Below are positions 21,101 to 32,458 of a DNA stretch of 64,000 bases, piece after piece (position 1 is the stretch's first letter; every line of letters starts with the position of its first letter). The stretch is from Guyanagaster necrorhizus. Taxonomy: Eukaryota > Basidiomycota > Agaricomycetes > Agaricales > Physalacriaceae. Made by a program: the position numbers and the translations under genes. The DNA lies in assembly GCF_019112545.1 (NCBI RefSeq), contig NW_025064881.1, forward strand, positions 2,144,591-2,208,590, written 5' to 3'. Under the pieces are notes generated by a model, which did no database searches, was not told the DNA's origin, and saw only the letters and a program-made list of their open reading frames with translations.

Positions 21101-24100
21101 ATGCGCAGAAGTATGTGCTCATTGTGTTCTCTGTGAAATGTCCTGATGGGAAGTCCTAGGTCTCTCACCAAAGCCTTCTCCAAATCGCAAGCGACAGCGT
21201 TTATCGTCTCCTAATTTCGACGAGGAACTGAACCTCAGCCAAGATGAACTTGAGGCTCTTGACAGGCTGGAGACATGCTATTCTCAAAAGGCCCGAAATT
21301 CTGACGAGAACGAGACAAACAAGTCCGGGTCCATGCATGAGGTGAGTCTCCAATCATGCTCACTGCAACAACGTTTAACGGCCATGTACAGGGCGCGTCT
21401 CAAAATCCATTTGATTCAAACAAACCAGAGCCTTCTATCTCTGCAATCTTTCCAGCATCTGGATTTACATCTGCTGCAGCTATAGCTTCCACCTCTACGA
21501 CGGACATGGATCTCTCCCCCACGTGTCAGCCCTCTTCGTCTAATTCTCCCATACAGGAACAAGATTTTTCTTCTTGGTTCGCTCCGGGACCTCCGATCAA
21601 GACAACTGCCTTTCAAACAGGAGGGCTTGTAGCTGCAACATCTTTGTTCAGTTCAGCAAAAGTACCCGGCTTTTCAACGGCGTCCAAAGGAATCATAGCA
21701 CCTTCTTCAGCCGCACTTGAGAAGGCACGTCAGAAGATGAAAGAGTGGCAAAGAGAAGACACTGATGGGCTTTCCATCGAAGAATCCATACAACCGAGCG
21801 CAATGGAATTATTTCGCACTGCTTCATCTCTAACACCATTCACTCCACTTGCTCGTCCGGCATTGATAAACGTCCAAAATACGCCTGATACGCCTGGTAC
21901 ACCTAGTCCAGCTCCGTTCTCCCGACCACTTTCGAAAGGACCTACAAACGCAGCCGTAGCGAGCCTCAGAACGAAACAACAAGCATTCAAGTCGCCGCTT
22001 ATGAAGCCATCCACTCTGAAGGAGTCCATCTCACCAATTGCAAACTCAAAAAATAACCCTCAAAGCAGTACACAAACTTCTCGTGCTCAGCATCCTCTCG
22101 CGTCGTCTCCACTTTCTACGAGCCTTAGTACGCCTAAACTCACACTACTGTCTACCAGATTTTCTACACCCAATTCTAAAGTAAGAATTACGCCTGCCAA
22201 ATTTGTGACGCCTTTCAAACCTGGCATGAGACCTGGGGAACCCGGTCGCGAAAAATTATTGCAGCAGACGAAGGAGGCAGACAAAAAGCTTGTATTATCT
22301 CCATCACCAAACTTGAGACTCGATACCGTTCAGACAGAATCCCAGGCGTCTCTAGCTCAGAAGCCGAAAACACATCAGTTCTTCGATCTGAGTACGAATG
22401 CTATTTCTCAAATATGACTTAGCCTTATCTATTTCCATAGCAAAACCACCGAATCGAAAGACGCTCGCTTCTTCTGGTTTCGTGCCTCAGCGTTTTACTC
22501 CTGAAGAGCTCGTGTTTCCTGGAATGTACGTGGATATTTAGCTAACCTTCAGATGTTAACCTGTTCTATAGGTCATTATCTGAACTTGAACAGATTCATC
22601 CCCGCATAACGGCCTACTACTCCTTCTACAGGAAGGTGCCTTCAACACAATACGACGACCCGCCACCCTTCGAGACAGTTCATGCTGATGCTGTTATGGA
22701 TCCAATGGCGACCTTCAAGTACCTCAAGGAAGCGGGATGCTCTCTGGTTTCAAAACCTTGGATTGATAACCACTGGGGCCTCATCCTCTGGAAGCTTGCT
22801 GGTATGACTTGCCTTGAACCAGAGAAGGAGTGGGATGAAAAGGAAAGACGATGGTGCTGGGAAGAAGTGTATCGGCAAATGTTGTATAGGTCAGCGTCCA
22901 TCTACTGCAACGATTTTGGAATGGCGGATGCTTACCCGTTCTTTTTAGATACGAGCGCGAGATTAATCAAGGTATTCGACCATCATTGCGACTTATTGCA
23001 ACTCAGGATGCGCCATCTACGTCTCCCATGGTTCTATGTGTCAGTGAGATCAAGTGGACAGAGAACATACTCTTGGAGAACGGCGAGATGTATCACGGCT
23101 GTCCAGAACTTGAGCTCACCGATGGGTGGTACAAGATTCGAGCGCAGGTCGATGCGCCGCTCACGAGAGCCATCCGGAAGGGAACTCTGGCAATCGGTAG
23201 GAAGATTGCAGTAGTGGGCGCCAAAGTAAGCTCCATTCCGCGTTCGGTGTCAATCTCTTTCTGACGTTCTGACATAGCTGGATTCAGAGCGGAAAGACCC
23301 TCAAGAAATACTTGAGGCTTACAACTCCATCAAGTTGATATTAGCGGGTAATTCGACGCATCTCGCTCCGTGGCACGCAAAACTTGGTTTCCAAAGAGAG
23401 TTGCCTGTTGCTACAATGCATAGTTTGACTCGTGATGGGGGCATAGTAGCTGCCATGGATTTGCTTATTGTCAAGGTGGTTATCGATACTTCTAGTGGCA
23501 CCACTTTCCTGAAAATCGCCCCTAGGTTTATCCAATTGCATACTTTGAGTTTATCCACACCAATAAGGGACGAATAAATAACGGTCCACTAAACGAGAAG
23601 GAAGAATTGACGCTTCGCGACGAATGGCAGGTAGGTGCTACTGTGTTTTTGGTTTCTTTTTTCCCCCTCTAATGAACTAACTTCCGTGATGACAGCGAAG
23701 GAGAGAGTTCGAGGAATCGAAGCTCCGCGAAGAGTTCGACAAGAATACGCGGAGATATCGCGGTTACGCAGATAGGCTAGAGTGCAAAGCAGGCAATCAC
23801 TTCCGACCCGGTGAAGACGGACCACCAGATTGCATCGACGACCTATACGACAAACTCGAGGAACCTGAGGAGGCTGGGAAGGTTATCTCGGCGATATCAC
23901 TTACAGACGCGGGCTGGCTTGTCCAGCGCATCCAGAAACAGCTTGAAAAAGACCAGGAAAATCTTATGGACGACATCGAGAAAGAACTAGCGGTGAGTCA
24001 TTTCGTCATCAGAGAACAATTTGCTAAAACCACGACGCCAGGACACTTGTCCTCCAAGGGATGTCCGTAGTTTCAGGGTCATTGTCGTGAAAGATGCACG

Positions 24101-24326
24101 AACGCAGCGGCGACCTGGAAACCGTGTGGCTCAGCTGACAGTGTGGGATGTCCTGAACGTATCCTTGGCGGAAGGCAGGCCCGCAGGCTCCTTCGAACCT
24201 GGCGAACACTGTCTTGTTACCCATTTGCAGCCTACCCAGGTTTCGGCTTGGATGGACTGTGCCCCGGGAGCCGAAATATACATGTGCACAACGCGCAATA
24301 CTCGTTGGAGAAAGCTGCGAGGTTAA
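21101..24326 (+). CDS. BRH2: BRCA2-family recombination mediator (Brh2)
   Basis: Loads Rad51 onto RPA-coated ssDNA in homologous recombination, with Dss1 as cofactor. Seen in order: a 10-nt first exon (ATG at 21101, MRRS...), a disordered Ser/Thr/Pro-rich N-terminus, one clear BRC-type Rad51-binding motif (GFSTASKGIIAPSSAALEKA, about 21.67-21.73 kb), FVPQRFTPEELVFPG, the helical domain (WIDNHWGLILWKLAGMTCLE), and OB-fold segments including PMVLCVSEIKW, ELTDGWYKIRAQVDAPL, IAVVGAKLDS and LAGNSTHLAPWHAKLGFQ. After the Glu/Lys-rich helical insert a second OB region reads RSFRVIVVKDAR and QLTVWDV, ending MCTTRNTRWRKLRG with stop 24324-24326. About nine introns. A CACGTGAC box lies 117 bp upstream of the start. 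Confidence 0.88.
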
Positions 24327-24520
24327 ATTACACCTTTGATAAGCTGACGTTCTAACATTATTATTTGCTTCATGCTTCATTTTATTTTGCTGCGGGCGTG
24401 TGTACTAATACTGACGGAGGAATGACTGTTTAACTTTGCTTAACCGTGGCGACTGATGGGACCCTGAGAAGGATTTATATGTAGAATAAAGATACACTAA
24501 TGTAGATGGTTATAGTTGTA

Positions 24521-26235
24521 TCATACTGCCAATCCATACGTTCTAAAGGCTTTTTGGTAGTCGCCAACGTCATCTTGTCCCATGCAAACGATGGTTGGTT
24601 TTGCTCCAGAGTGAAGCCCGAATATCGTCGAAGCCACGCGACGAATTTCCTGCGGTGTTATGAGATCTATTTTCTTTACCATTTCCGATACCGGGATTTT
24701 TCGACCCTGAACCAGGACCTGAGGAAAAGATTTGACATGTCAGTCACAGAAAGACATAAATGAAGAGAGCATCATACCTGTCTGCCTAAGTCTTCTACCT
24801 GGATAGCCTGGCTCTCCAAAGACATCATCAAGCTGGACTTGAGTTGATTTTTCGCCCGGGACAACTCCTGCTCGGGGATCGGAGTGTAGAGGAGTAAACT
24901 CAATTGATGTATAAGGTGAGGGAGTATTTGAGTGGGAGTATTGCCTCCGCGCGCCTTGGAGTCAAAGGAAGCGAAGAGGCCGAACAATGAAGAGTCGCTG
25001 TAAATGTGATGGAAAGATGCACAATGGTCTACTTGAGGGAAGTGGTTCAGAATGCTAGTGTATAACCGCGAATACATGCCCTTTCCGGGACCGCCTGATG
25101 GAGAAAAGGTGGATCTTAGCAATTGTCAAGCATACCCAGTGTTAAGCCGTACCTGCAGAAAAGCTTCCGCCTCCACCGAGAAGTACTTGCATCGTGGCCA
25201 CGGTATAGACATCGTCATGATGAATACCCACACCCTCATATGCGACATAAAGGTGGTCGAATTCGGATGCTTCATTGGGGATGAAATGGTGGCCGCCGGT
25301 GTAGTCCGAGCCCGGATTTAGTCGCCCAGGAGCATCGTTGTGGGTGGCAGGGAACAGGTAGGATGCAGCCCGCGTCAAAGTTTTTGTCACAGAAGGTGCA
25401 GAGGAAGATAACAAGTTTATCGGGGCCTGCTGCTGAGGGGTGTTTGGTCGGTATGTTAATGATGGGCCGGGGGCAGGCATGACTTTTAATGACGAGAAGT
25501 ACTTGTCTGTGAGTTCAACGAGCTGCTCATGGGGCATGCCAGCGCCAGCGACAACCATACGCTCTGGCCGATACCAGCTGGCCATCGCCCGACGCAAGAT
25601 CGGTCCGTCTATGGCATCTATACGATACTCAGGACACAGAAGCGACTTTCCGAGACCTTTGTGGTTGTATGCAACACCATGAATGATTTCGGGGAGTATC
25701 ATTTCAGGTTTCGCTGAGAGTTCGCGGATTTCGTAACGAGCAGCATCTCTCTGTGCCTCTATTTCCTCAGGAAGGAATTCAGGATTCAGAATCGTGTCTG
25801 CAATGAGCTCCGTGGCCAGTGGTGTTCCCTGGTGGAAATGCGAAGACTGGTACATGATAGCCTCCCGGGATGACGAGCATAATATCTGGCCCCCGAGCGA
25901 ATGCACAGCTGCCGACATCTCCTCGTCGGACCGCGACCACGAAGACTGCGACGGTCAGTGAGAAAAAAAAGCAAAAATGGAGCGAGACACACCTTGAAAG
26001 CCATCCTATCCAAGAAATGGGTGCTCCCCAGAATGTCGTCGGTCTCGTAGCGCGACCCAGCATCGACATAGAGGCCTACGGATGAAAAATAAGCAGGGGT
26101 GGTCTCGGTAGCTACACGAATTTTATTGGGCAAGGTGGTTATATGGACGGAAGGAGGAGCAGGGGCAGTGGTTGCGAGTGTCCGTATTTGGCTTCGATGA
26201 GCATTGCGAGCAAGGGAGTAGCAGGCTTTGCGCAT
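24521..26235 (-). CDS. MAS2: Mitochondrial processing peptidase alpha subunit
   Basis: Non-catalytic, presequence-recognising half of the matrix processing peptidase. The N-terminus (MRKACYSLARNAHRSQIR) is an Arg-rich targeting presequence. Family segments: IRVATETTPAYFSSVGLYVD, STHFLDRMAFK where the beta subunit would have its HxxEH zinc motif, LGGQILCSSSREAIMYQ, NPEFLPEEIEAQRDAARYEI, and the substrate-binding glycine-rich loop [20 protein letters not shown] split by an intron near 25.1 kb. The absence of a zinc motif plus the Gly loop identify alpha rather than beta. The C-terminus is DYQKAFRTYGLAV, stop 24521-24523. About four exons. Its 3' end converges with BRH2. Confidence 0.92.
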
Positions 26236-26360
26236 GGATCACTGAAAGAGAGAAGATTGGATGACGTCAGCGATCGCCGACAAACTTTTTGTCGAGTTCC
26301 TCTTTAGGCTTATCGCCAATCCCAAATGTGACTTGTTGTTCTTCTACGCTGCGACATCAC

Positions 26361-26388
26361 TGTATCCTGTATCCTGTATCCTGTATCC
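26361..26388 (+). repeat. (TGTATCC)x4 tandem repeat
   Basis: Four exact 7-bp copies in the promoter region, about 130 bp upstream of MAS2 and 370 bp upstream of the ceramidase. Copy number is likely to vary between strains. Confidence 0.9.
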
Positions 26389-26678
26389 TTTCTTCTTGTC
26401 TTCTTTGAAGTATCTTTACATTCCATTTTTCCATCAAAAGCCAAAATAGCCCCACTTGATCTGTTTTCCAATTTGCCTAGCGATTACGGGCTAGCTCATT
26501 CGGCTTCCACATCATACTTTCTGTCGCTTGTCAATCAATCCATATGCTCGTCTCCTATAGTACCTTTGTCTCCGAACCAGTAACTTCCGGCTGCCGGTCT
26601 CCAAACACGAGCGCCCTTTGTCACAAGGCGAACGGAACGGGTCACAGTGGAGCATCTATCGCGACCCACTGCGGCACA

Positions 26679-26684
26679 TATATA
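26679..26684 (+). promoter_or_regulatory. TATA box of the ceramidase gene
   Basis: TATATA lies 77 bp upstream of the ATG at 26761 on the same strand. Confidence 0.5.
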
Positions 26685-26760
26685 CTGTAAAGGATCCTTC
26701 TGGATTCGTCTCTTTCGGCTGCAAAGGACACCCCCTTCATTCCTTTCTTATACCACCATC

Positions 26761-27982
26761 ATGGCCTCCGTCAACAGCGTCGTAAACTTTGAGGGCTTCT
26801 ATGGGCCTGCGACCGCTACCTTAGACTGGTGTGAGGTGCGGTCTCGGCTGTCCATCCCGCCACGGGTCGTACTGATCTCCCCCGCATGTAGGCCAATTAC
26901 CAGTTCTCATTCTATGTAGCAGAACTGGTCAATACATTCTCTAACCTTTACTCTATCGGACTGGCTCTGTACGGTGTCCTCAATATCATACGCCAATCTC
27001 TTCCGCCTATGTATACCATTGGTTTTATTGTATGTCATTTCATTACGGATGTCAATTACCGTCTGATCCTTTGAGTAGGGTTTTGCTACCGTCGGCCTCG
27101 GTAGTTTCGCCTTCCATGCGACGTTATTGTTTCACTGGCAACTCGCCGACGAACTGCCAATGGTCTATGTCGCCTCGTTAGGCTGCTGGGTTTTATACGA
27201 TCGCACGCCGGGCTTCACTTTCGCTGCCCCGCGCGCCCTGAATTCACTTCTTATAACCATCGTATTTGACGCGCTATTCACTTGGAGCTAGTACGTACAT
27301 CAGTAAAATATTTTATACTTCGGCTGCTCCGGTTTCACCATCATTTTCCAGCATCATCAATCGGAATCCAGTCTACCATCAAGTGGTGTTCGGGACTATC
27401 GCATTAGCCATCGGCGCTCGAATCGCATACCTTCTGAATTGGTCTGAAGAAAGGTTCCGCATTCCAGATGACAAGAAGGCAGAAATTGGCGGCGTCTTTG
27501 GTACTGGAGCAGGACTATTCGTTTTTGGATTTTTTATCTGGAACCTTGACAACATATTCTGCGATCCTCTGACAGCCTGGAAAACGGCAGTTGGCTGGCC
27601 GTTGGCATTCCTGTTTGAGGGTGAGCAAGCTTCTCACCAGCTATTCGTGTTGTTAACATGGTTCGGTAGGACACGCGTGGTGGCACGTCTTCACTGTAAG
27701 ATAATATCTCGTTCTCGCCCGGTTCGTGTCATTCATGTGGCGTACCAGGGAACAGGCACTTACTTTATGGTGGTAGGCGTTACATGTAAGCAGAGGTTCT
27801 ATCTGAGCCGAATCCGCTGCTGACTCTTCTGTAGATATGTGAGCATTCCGTACAAATCTCTGTGCCTTGTCTCACCGTGGCATTGCAGTTCGCTTTGCAT
27901 GAAGGACGATCACCGGAGTTATACGATACAACATCCTTACGGATTTCCCATGGTAAAATATGCCTATCACAAAGCACCGTAA
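26761..27982 (+). CDS. YPC1: Alkaline ceramidase (Ypc1/Ydc1 family)
   Basis: ER integral membrane amidase cleaving (dihydro/phyto)ceramide to sphingoid base and fatty acid. The opening MASVNSVVNFEGFYGPATAT then LDWCEANYQFS (joined across an intron) is the family N-terminus. SFAFHATLLFHWQLADELPM gives the conserved His/Asp set, and FEGHAWWHVFTGTGTYF (three exons joined) gives the C-terminal His pair. Several transmembrane segments are evident. Inferred introns include 26837-26892, which ends in CATGTAG. The last exon (VSIPYKSLCL onward, stop 27980-27982) is less typical of the family and the true terminus is less certain. It converges with the EF-Ts gene. Confidence 0.88.
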
Positions 27983-28164
27983 TCTTTGCGAGATCTCGGG
28001 TCCGAAGATGGTTTCTCATAATTGTTGTAGATGTCAGGGCCAAGGGGACAATTATTTATTGATATTACTTTTACTGATGAGCGGGGGTGTTTATAGGATC
28101 GGGGCACTATTACAAGTGTGGGTTAAAACACACGACGGATAATAGATTTACCTACTTACCTGGC

Positions 28165-29175
28165 TTATTCTGGGACCGATTCGCTGACTTTCCATCTGAT
28201 AAAACCAGCGACATCCACTGATTGCAGTTTATTTTCTTCTCGCCAGTTTGCAAGGTAGTCTTTGACCAATGTACCTTGGCCCGCCATGAAACTCTGCTCG
28301 TACAAGCTCGTTTCATCGCTACCCATGATAGACACGGGATTGAATCCGACAACTTGCTGGGCAAGGGCATGCGACAACTGTCCCGCCGTATCAGACAAGG
28401 GCGAGTCCTCTACTCTAGGCTCGAGGAGCTTTCCAATGGATTGAGTGCGCATGTCCAACAAGGATAGTCCAATAATCTGGCCTTGAAAGGGGGAATTGGA
28501 GTTGTGGGTATACCAACCGAGTCGGACGGCGCGGTCCGACTGAGGAGCCCATGACATCGCCATGGCGCGTCGTATAGATATATTCTCGCCAATGGTCGCA
28601 ATTATATTCTGAATAGCTGATTTAACTGTCAAGGGCCCATCCCCGTACTGAGCCTGTAAAAGCTCGGACACGTCAAGAGGTTCGAAGGATGGGTCTTCAG
28701 AATGGGACAAGGAAGGTATCTGGGCAACGACATACGAAAGAGCTGTTGCAAGCTGGGAGAACTGGTCAGTTCTGGCGACAAAGTCAGACTCGCAGTTGAT
28801 TTCGACCAGCCCTACTCTAATACGTCCGTCGCGTTCTTTCTGGTGATGCTTGGGATCAAATTCGTGTCCGTATCCTCCATCTACCACGGTGAGGCTGACA
28901 ACACCTTGATTCGCCGCTCTTCCCTCAACTTTGGCTGCTTTGGCTGCACCCGACGCCAGTAGCTCCGCTTCCAGCCATTTCCTCGCGCTCTCCAAGTTTC
29001 CATTAGATTCCTGCAGTGCCAGTCGCGCTTTTGTGAGGGGTGCATCGGTGAGTTTTCGCAGCTCAGCAATCAGCTGTATATTTGTTTTCTTTCCCAGCCC
29101 TGGAGTAGAGTAGAGGCGCCGGAAGCAAGGCGTGAAGGCAGATCGCGCTGCTCTGTGGTAGCAAAAAAAGGACAT
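28165..29175 (-). CDS. TSF1: Mitochondrial translation elongation factor Ts
   Basis: Guanine-nucleotide exchange factor for mitochondrial EF-Tu. It is a single-exon ORF of 336 residues, unusual among its intron-rich neighbours. The N-terminus (FFCYHRAARSAFTPCFRRLY) is a presequence. The UBA-like module reads LRKLTDAPLTKARLALQESN, and the core motif RVGLVEINCESDFVARTDQF is the EF-Ts signature. The C-terminal part contains SFMAGQGTLVKDYL, also family-like. The start is the first ATG of the frame and begins the presequence. Its 5' end is 75 bp from the divergent NAF1 start. Confidence 0.95.
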   Translation of the reverse strand: MSFFCYHRAARSAFTPCFRRLYSTPGLGKKTNIQLIAELRKLTDAPLTKARLALQESNGNLESARKWLEAELLASGAAKAAKVEGRAANQGVVSLTVVDGGYGHEFDPKHHQKERDGRIRVGLVEINCESDFVARTDQFSQLATALSYVVAQIPSLSHSEDPSFEPLDVSELLQAQYGDGPLTVKSAIQNIIATIGENISIRRAMAMSWAPQSDRAVRLGWYTHNSNSPFQGQIIGLSLLDMRTQSIGKLLEPRVEDSPLSDTAGQLSHALAQQVVGFNPVSIMGSDETSLYEQSFMAGQGTLVKDYLANWREENKLQSVDVAGFIRWKVSESVPE

Positions 29176-29250
29176 GGCGTGATGGTGTCACACATGTGAC
29201 TTTGGTCTTTTCAAATTAAAACTTCCGAGTCTCTCCTCTTCCTTCGTCTC
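29176..29250. promoter_or_regulatory. 75-bp bidirectional promoter between TSF1 and NAF1
   Basis: Two divergent start codons 75 bp apart leave room only for a compact shared promoter and very short leaders. The segment contains a small palindromic stretch, GTCACACATGTGAC. Confidence 0.65.
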
Positions 29251-30867
29251 ATGGACATCTTCAAAACGCCAGGTTTTACGTCTCAAGATCTTTTGCTCAT
29301 CCAGAGCTTGCTCGGAGCTCCCTCTGGCTCTTCTAGCAATCCACCTCTGCCCGTTCAGTCGGCACCAATCAAAGACTCCGACGAGGACATCTCCAGTTCG
29401 AGCAGCGAACACGCGAGTGAAGATGAGATTGAGGATGTTCTTATTATCAAAGAAGAGGATGAAGAAATGAGTACGAAGAATAGCAGCGAAAATGACGCGT
29501 TGGTGAAACAAGACAAAGCTGCATCACCGTATGTCTCTTCATGTCGATTCGGCCTATTTTCATATAGATGCCAGTATAGATGCCAAAGACTCAGAATCTG
29601 ATGACTCCAGCTCTTCTGAAGAGGGCGAAGAGCAGGTGCAGCTTTGGAATGAAAATGACGATGATGAAGAACCAGGGTTGTCCACCAAATCTCAATCCTA
29701 CTTCACCAGTCAACACGAGGTCGTTGATACCGATATTTCGGTTCCCGAAATTGCAGAGGTTGGCGCTGAGGAAGCCATTGAAATACTTGGCGAGATAGTG
29801 AACATTATGGACCAAGCGGTTATCATCGAAGGCCTCCCTTCCAGCTATACCAATCATGTTCTCGACTCTGAAACCTTGCTGGTTTTTGATGATCGCAAGG
29901 TATTAGGCTATGTATGTGCTTCGTTTGCATGCTATCACAATCGTATTCTGATCCTTGACAGATTTACGAAACTTTTGGCCCCACAGCCCAGCCTCTGTAT
30001 CAGGTTAAATTCAATTCTGCATTCCCTTTGGACACCGACAAGATCAAGTTGGCGCGTCAAGTGTTCCACGTCCCGGGGAGAAGTCGTTTTGTCGCCATAG
30101 ATTCGATTCTTATAAAAGGAAGCGACGCCAGCAATGTATATGACGAAGAACCCACGGTCTATGAACTGGAATTTTCAGACGACGAAGCAGAGGTTGCACA
30201 TAAACGAAAACTGAAATATGGGCAAGTGACTACTTTGTTGCTCATTTGATTTAGAGACCTTATCACCATGCTTTGCAGACGGCGAAGCCGGGTGGATTCC
30301 GTTGCCTCCACTTCATTCGCCAGCCCAATGCGTATGCGGGACCAAGATATGATGACTGACGCGTTTGGTAGCAATAGCGCCTATGATGACCACAGCCCAT
30401 ATGATCCAGACTATTCTGCCTCCACCGCGACACGGCCACCACCAATGCCATACGATGAAGATCCCTACGCTGATGTTTCCCTCGTGCCCTCCTCTCAGGG
30501 TGGCGGTTCCAATCTACTAAGTAATATCCTGTCAGGACCGGCCCCTAGTACCGGGAAGGGACTCAGACCACCCCATCGAGATCGTCGTGGCCGTGGACAA
30601 GCAAGAGGTCGGCGGCAACAGCATGAGGCTATCTCGCAAGTTCATGCCCATGATGCTACTAATTCTGCATTCCAATACAGTGCCGCTGAATACAACGCGT
30701 ATCAGCAGGCCGCGATGGTTCAGCCCCATATCAACCCACGTTTTGCAGCTGCGTTCGGAATGGCTGGTATGGCATATCCACATTGGCAGAATCCGTATAC
30801 AACTCCAGAACAATACTGGAGCCAAGGATGGGGGGCTGGAGGAGGATATGGGCCGGGGTCGTCGTAG
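29251..30867 (+). CDS. NAF1: H/ACA snoRNP assembly factor NAF1
   Basis: Nuclear chaperone that occupies the Gar1 site on Cbf5 during H/ACA snoRNP and telomerase RNP biogenesis. Acidic Ser-rich N-terminus (SDEDISSSSSEHASEDEIED); a Gar1-like beta-barrel from about 29.79 to 30.13 kb (GEIVNIMDQAVIIEGLPSSY, LLVFDDRKVLGYIYETFGPT joined across an intron, QPLYQVKFNS, VFHVPGRSRFVAIDSILIKG); then KGSDASNVYDEEP, which follows the barrel in Naf1 proteins; then a low-complexity Gly/Pro/Gln-rich tail ending GWGAGGGYGPGSS. About five exons. The exon following HKRKLK near 30.2-30.3 kb is the weakest part of the model. Naf1 rather than Gar1 because of length and acidic flanks. Confidence 0.87.
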
Positions 30868-31170
30868 CGAGGGATTAATTAATTGTATGCCTTGTATCAC
30901 TCTTTGCAACAATTTGTTGATCCTAGCTGTATGACCCTGAGGACTTGTCGAATGCGCACGTATCTCTTCCATGTGGAGAAACTTGATCATGCATGTGGTG
31001 CCTGTTCATGTAGCTCACAGGTGAAGCAGGCTCCGAGCAAGACAAGAATGCAGAGAATGGTTTTCGATAAGTTCCCCGCGCGTGACGGAATTCATAATAT
31101 AAAGGGCTGAGCGTTGGGCGCGTTGGTGTTTCTATATGTAGATTTTAAATGGTTATCATGCTGTGGTTGA
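30868..31170. other. NAF1 3' region, nothing recognised
   Basis: 303 bp before the transporter relic. No credible ORF or repeat. Confidence 0.5.
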
Positions 31171-32118
31171 GCTAGCGCCTTCACAGTGGGTGGTGCCGTC
31201 CTAGCCTGGGGAATCAGTGAGTGAAGAAGCCAGATCTCTGATTGATTGAGACATCCAGCGTCAAGTCGCGCGTTCTCTCATTTCCGCCGGCCGTGCAGTA
31301 GGTGTTCAAAGCTATCCAGACGATTTCTCAGAAATCTGGTCCTACACGGCGATGTCTTTCGACGATACTTCCACCTCGCCAAGGCAGACCGAAGTCAGCA
31401 AAGATGACGAGGACCAAACTCCTCTTGAGCACAGAATCCCATTTGCGTGGTGGACGACTGGTCTCTTTTTGAGCGCTGTGATGTCTTGCGCGATTCTAGT
31501 CAAACTTTTTCACATGAACGTGAGAGAGGCGATCTTGGCACTTATTCTCGGATTCCTCTTTTCATTCATTGGTGTCCAATCTTCTGGGGCCACTGATATC
31601 AACCCGGCATCAACTGTACGTAGGTTTGTATATGCCTAGGTCTGAACATTTCAGCTTCACCTTAACTTACTTTCCATTTGTCAGGCATCCCAACTCATCT
31701 TCGGTGGTGTCGGAAAGGGTTCTGGCTTGGAGCTGAAACCTGCAGAGATGCTCAACCTCGCGGCTGGCGTCGTCTCCGCAGGTTCTGCGGCTCAAGCCTC
31801 CGACATGACTGGTGATCTGAAGACCGGTTACCTTCTTGGTGCAAAGCCTCGAAACCATTTCATTGCTCAGTTGTGTGGATCCGTTGTAGCCGTATTTTTG
31901 ACATCCGGTTTGTTCATCCTCTTTACCAAAGCTACACCTTGTATCCTTTATGGACCTGAAGAAAACGGCAGTAAGTAATTTGGTGTTCCATGTCTTCAAC
32001 ACTTATACAAGGTAACTGTACGTATGGCGCACCGTCTGTCTCTGCTTGGGCTATGGTTGTACTTGCGCATTCGAATTCTGCGGCTAGACTTGCGGTGGTC
32101 ATGGGAATATTACGGTAA
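31171..32118 (+). pseudogene. Broken OPT-family oligopeptide transporter relic
   Basis: OPT proteins are 12-16-helix peptide/siderophore importers of some 700-900 residues; only a middle portion is present here. Recognisable pieces in order: TVGGAVLAWGI (about 31.18 kb) then a stop; FKAIQTISQKSGPT (31.30-31.35 kb) in a different frame from the following MSFDDTSTSPRQTEVSKDDE; membrane segments FAWWTTGLFLSAVMSCAILV and ALILGFLFSFIGVQSSGATD; then across an intron ASQLIFGGVGKGSG, GVVSAGSAAQASDMTGDLKT and YLLGAKPRNHFIAQLCGSVV; and finally CTYGAPSVSAWAM. There the similarity ends and a stop follows at 32116-32118. The missing N-terminal and C-terminal helices and the frame break near 31.35 kb indicate a pseudogene. 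Splice sites inside the retained part still look intact, so the decay seems recent. Confidence 0.8.
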
Positions 32119-32458
32119 TATTTCCCTCTCCGAGTTCTCGGGTTGTAACACTATCACTTCTGCACATAATACTAATATTGTATTCGTCTCATACATCGCT
32201 TGCCTCCGGGGTTAGCCTGCTCTTTTTGGGATGATCACGGTGTTTTGACCCATATCAATAACACTCAAATCATGTGGACCATCCTGCTTTACAGGTGCAC
32301 ATGAAGATAACGCACGTTGTTTGTCGTGAATGACCCTAGCGACCTTATGGGCGGACGCTTCCAACTGTCTTCTATATAGACCATGTGCGTGATGCATACA
32401 TAAAACCTCGTTGAAAAGGACAGCTCGTCTCCAGTTGCTCATCGGTACAGAGCCAGCC

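Larger units (their letters stand above)
26236..26760. other. Divergent promoter region between MAS2 and the ceramidase gene
   Basis: 525 bp, pyrimidine-rich on the plus strand, containing a 7-bp tandem repeat (26361-26388) and a TATA box (26679-26684). No credible ORF. Confidence 0.5.

Noticed and set aside
30532..30990. 152-codon minus-strand frame opposite the NAF1 tail
   Set aside because: Antisense of a low-complexity coding tail; no domain.
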